From Smaragdicoccus niigatensis DSM 44881 = NBRC 103563 (lineage in GTDB: Bacteria > Actinomycetota > Actinomycetes > Mycobacteriales > Mycobacteriaceae), in contig NZ_AQXZ01000019.1 of the NCBI RefSeq assembly GCF_000380645.1, forward strand, positions 496,001-560,000: a DNA stretch of 64,000 nt, read 5' to 3'. The notes under the pieces were generated by a model that was not told the origin of the DNA, searched no databases, and saw only the letters and a program-made list of their open reading frames with translations. The first letter of the stretch is position 1. Every line of letters begins with the position of its first letter. Shown in pieces: positions 62,884 through 64,000 of the stretch. Position numbers and translations under genes: made by a program.

Positions 62884-64000
62884 TCACGCTAACCACTTGA
62901 GCAGGTGTTCGTACACCGCCTCGTGGTTGAGCAGAGTGAAGTGGTTGGCCTTGGAAAGGTGCAATCCGTTCTCTTTTTCGAACGGCAGAGTGCGGGTTCG
63001 GCTGCGGCCGCCGGCGCTCGCAACGAGAACGAGTCCGTCGCCGATGACGCGGCCGAGCGGATTGCGCGGATTCTTCGTGATCACCGCGGTGACGAAGTAG
63101 TACTGCGCGTCGGGCAGGAACGGAACTTCCTGAACCACTTGCGCTTTCAGCGAGTCCGGGGACCGGTCGAGCCAGTCTTCGTCGACCAGCGAGCCGAACC
63201 GCAGGTCGCGGATTCCCGCGCTGCGACGACGCAACAGGGTCGCGAACGGTCGCGTCTCAGGCGCCAGGTTCAGGGCTGCCGACCCGAAGTGTGCGAGCTT
63301 CTCGAGAGGCGCTCCGGTGTGCGGTGAGCCGAGGGTGACGACGTGACGAACGTAACGCGTCCAGGGCGCCTCCGTCACACACGCTGAACGGGACACGAGT
63401 CCCCCCATCGAGTGTCCGACCAGCGAAATCGATTGGACCTTCACGGGCCATTCGAAAACCAACTCGGTCAGCAGATCGCTCAGAATTCGACCGTTTTCGG
63501 AGATGTGCAGACCCGAGTTGTAGCGGATCTCGACACCGGTGAAGGGACCATCTTGGCCGAGTCGCTGAGCGTAGGTCGGGCGGCCGCCGAGGCGCCAGGC
63601 CCGTTCACTCTCGACGAGTCCATGGAGGAACACCACGATGTGGCTCTGCGCGTTGGGATAGGCCTTTGCGAGCGACCAGCGGTCGAGTTCGATGCGTCGG
63701 CCGTCGACCCGCACCGACATCTCCGTCGCGAGCGGCGATCCCTGCTCGACGAGTTTGTCGCCGATGAGACCTTGGACGACCGCGATCACACCGGCTGCGC
63801 GCGGGTCCTCCGAGAGCTTTCGGGATTTCGGGGCGAGCGTGTCGATCGCGTTCCCGATCTGGGGTCCGGCGGTCTTTGTCGACAGTTCGATCGCGCTGTA
63901 GATGCCGTCCGTGATCGTGTCGTGGAGGTACTTGACCGGCGTCGCGCTCGGCCCGGTGCCGAGACGGACGAAGCCGAAGATCCGATCCGAAATCGCACGG
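62884..64000 (-). CDS. Alpha/beta-hydrolase lipase/esterase, 5' end beyond window
   Basis: About 372 residues visible; the frame stays open to the right edge (the segment around VKYLHDTITDGIYSAIELST is in frame), so the start lies outside. The hydrolase core shows HGLVESERAW (oxyanion region), GHSMGGLVSR (nucleophile elbow), GSPHTGAPL, and a terminal histidine in ANHFTLLNHEAVYEHL. The family resembles the triacylglycerol-lipase-like or PGAP1-like proteins. An internal gtg at 63789 is in frame but is not the natural start. It precedes patatin by 4 nt, suggesting a lipid-hydrolase pair. Confidence 0.82.
   Translation of the reverse strand, partial: RAISDRIFGFVRLGTGPSATPVKYLHDTITDGIYSAIELSTKTAGPQIGNAIDTLAPKSRKLSEDPRAAGVIAVVQGLIGDKLVEQGSPLATEMSVRVDGRRIELDRWSLAKAYPNAQSHIVVFLHGLVESERAWRLGGRPTYAQRLGQDGPFTGVEIRYNSGLHISENGRILSDLLTELVFEWPVKVQSISLVGHSMGGLVSRSACVTEAPWTRYVRHVVTLGSPHTGAPLEKLAHFGSAALNLAPETRPFATLLRRRSAGIRDLRFGSLVDEDWLDRSPDSLKAQVVQEVPFLPDAQYYFVTAVITKNPRNPLGRVIGDGLVLVASAGGRSRTRTLPFEKENGLHLSKANHFTLLNHEAVYEHLLKWLA

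Overview
The window reads as chromosomal DNA of a high-GC Gram-positive bacterium of the mycolic-acid group (order Mycobacteriales, Rhodococcus/Gordonia-like). The evidence is a leftward prfB - mscS - ftsE - ftsX - smpB - ssrA order with hisN beside prfB, a mycothiol-dependent isomerase-family protein, an F420-type nitroreductase domain, many fadE/fadD genes, and a transglutaminase / ATP-grasp / DUF2126 cluster like Rv2566-Rv2569c of Mycobacterium tuberculosis. The genus cannot be fixed from sequence alone. Dense high-GC coding creates many long shadow frames, which are left out.

Layout. 1-16.5 kb is ordinary chromosome: the end of phoU, a serine-hydrolase lipoprotein, an amino-acid permease with a flavin oxidoreductase, a MarR/SDR pair divergent from an ABC exporter across a 27-bp palindrome, an SDR, a transglutaminase, a UBP zinc-finger protein, an HtrA-type protease, tRNA-Ala, a DinB/mycothiol-type protein with a divergent TetR and clustered operators, and an MFS - MauE - DsbA operon. 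16.5-26.6 kb is the most interesting block. A leftward trio (Rad50-like ATPase, 121-aa protein, OGG-fold protein) diverges from a translationally coupled AddB-like nuclease and AddA-like helicase-nuclease. It looks like a DNA-end-processing or defence cassette that I cannot match to a named system. 26.6-30.9 kb is accessory DNA ending at the 3' end of ssrA (tmRNA), a common island insertion site: a VWA protein, a histone-deacetylase-fold amidohydrolase, several small unknown proteins, DUF4192 and a phage-style zinc protein, with several strong stem-loops.

31-45 kb is core chromosome with insertions. ssrA and smpB are about 5.5 kb apart, separated by a TetR / ene-reductase-F420-domain fusion pair, an EamA/MarR/hydrolase group and a solitary AbiEi-DUF559 gene. 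A paralogue of that gene lies between prfB and hisN. Each copy is bracketed by a near-matching pair of hairpins, suggesting a small mobile cassette. A surface protein and a sortase precede ftsEX-smpB in one leftward transcription unit.

45-54 kb is lipid metabolism: two coupled acyl-CoA dehydrogenases behind tandem palindromes, an FAD oxidoreductase, and two tandem acyl-CoA synthetases with a membrane-anchored beta-propeller. 54-64 kb is a leftward run: lipase (cut by the window edge), patatin, transglutaminase-DUF2126, ATP-grasp/alpha-E fusion, second transglutaminase and zinc metallopeptidase, i.e. the predicted peptide-ligation cluster.
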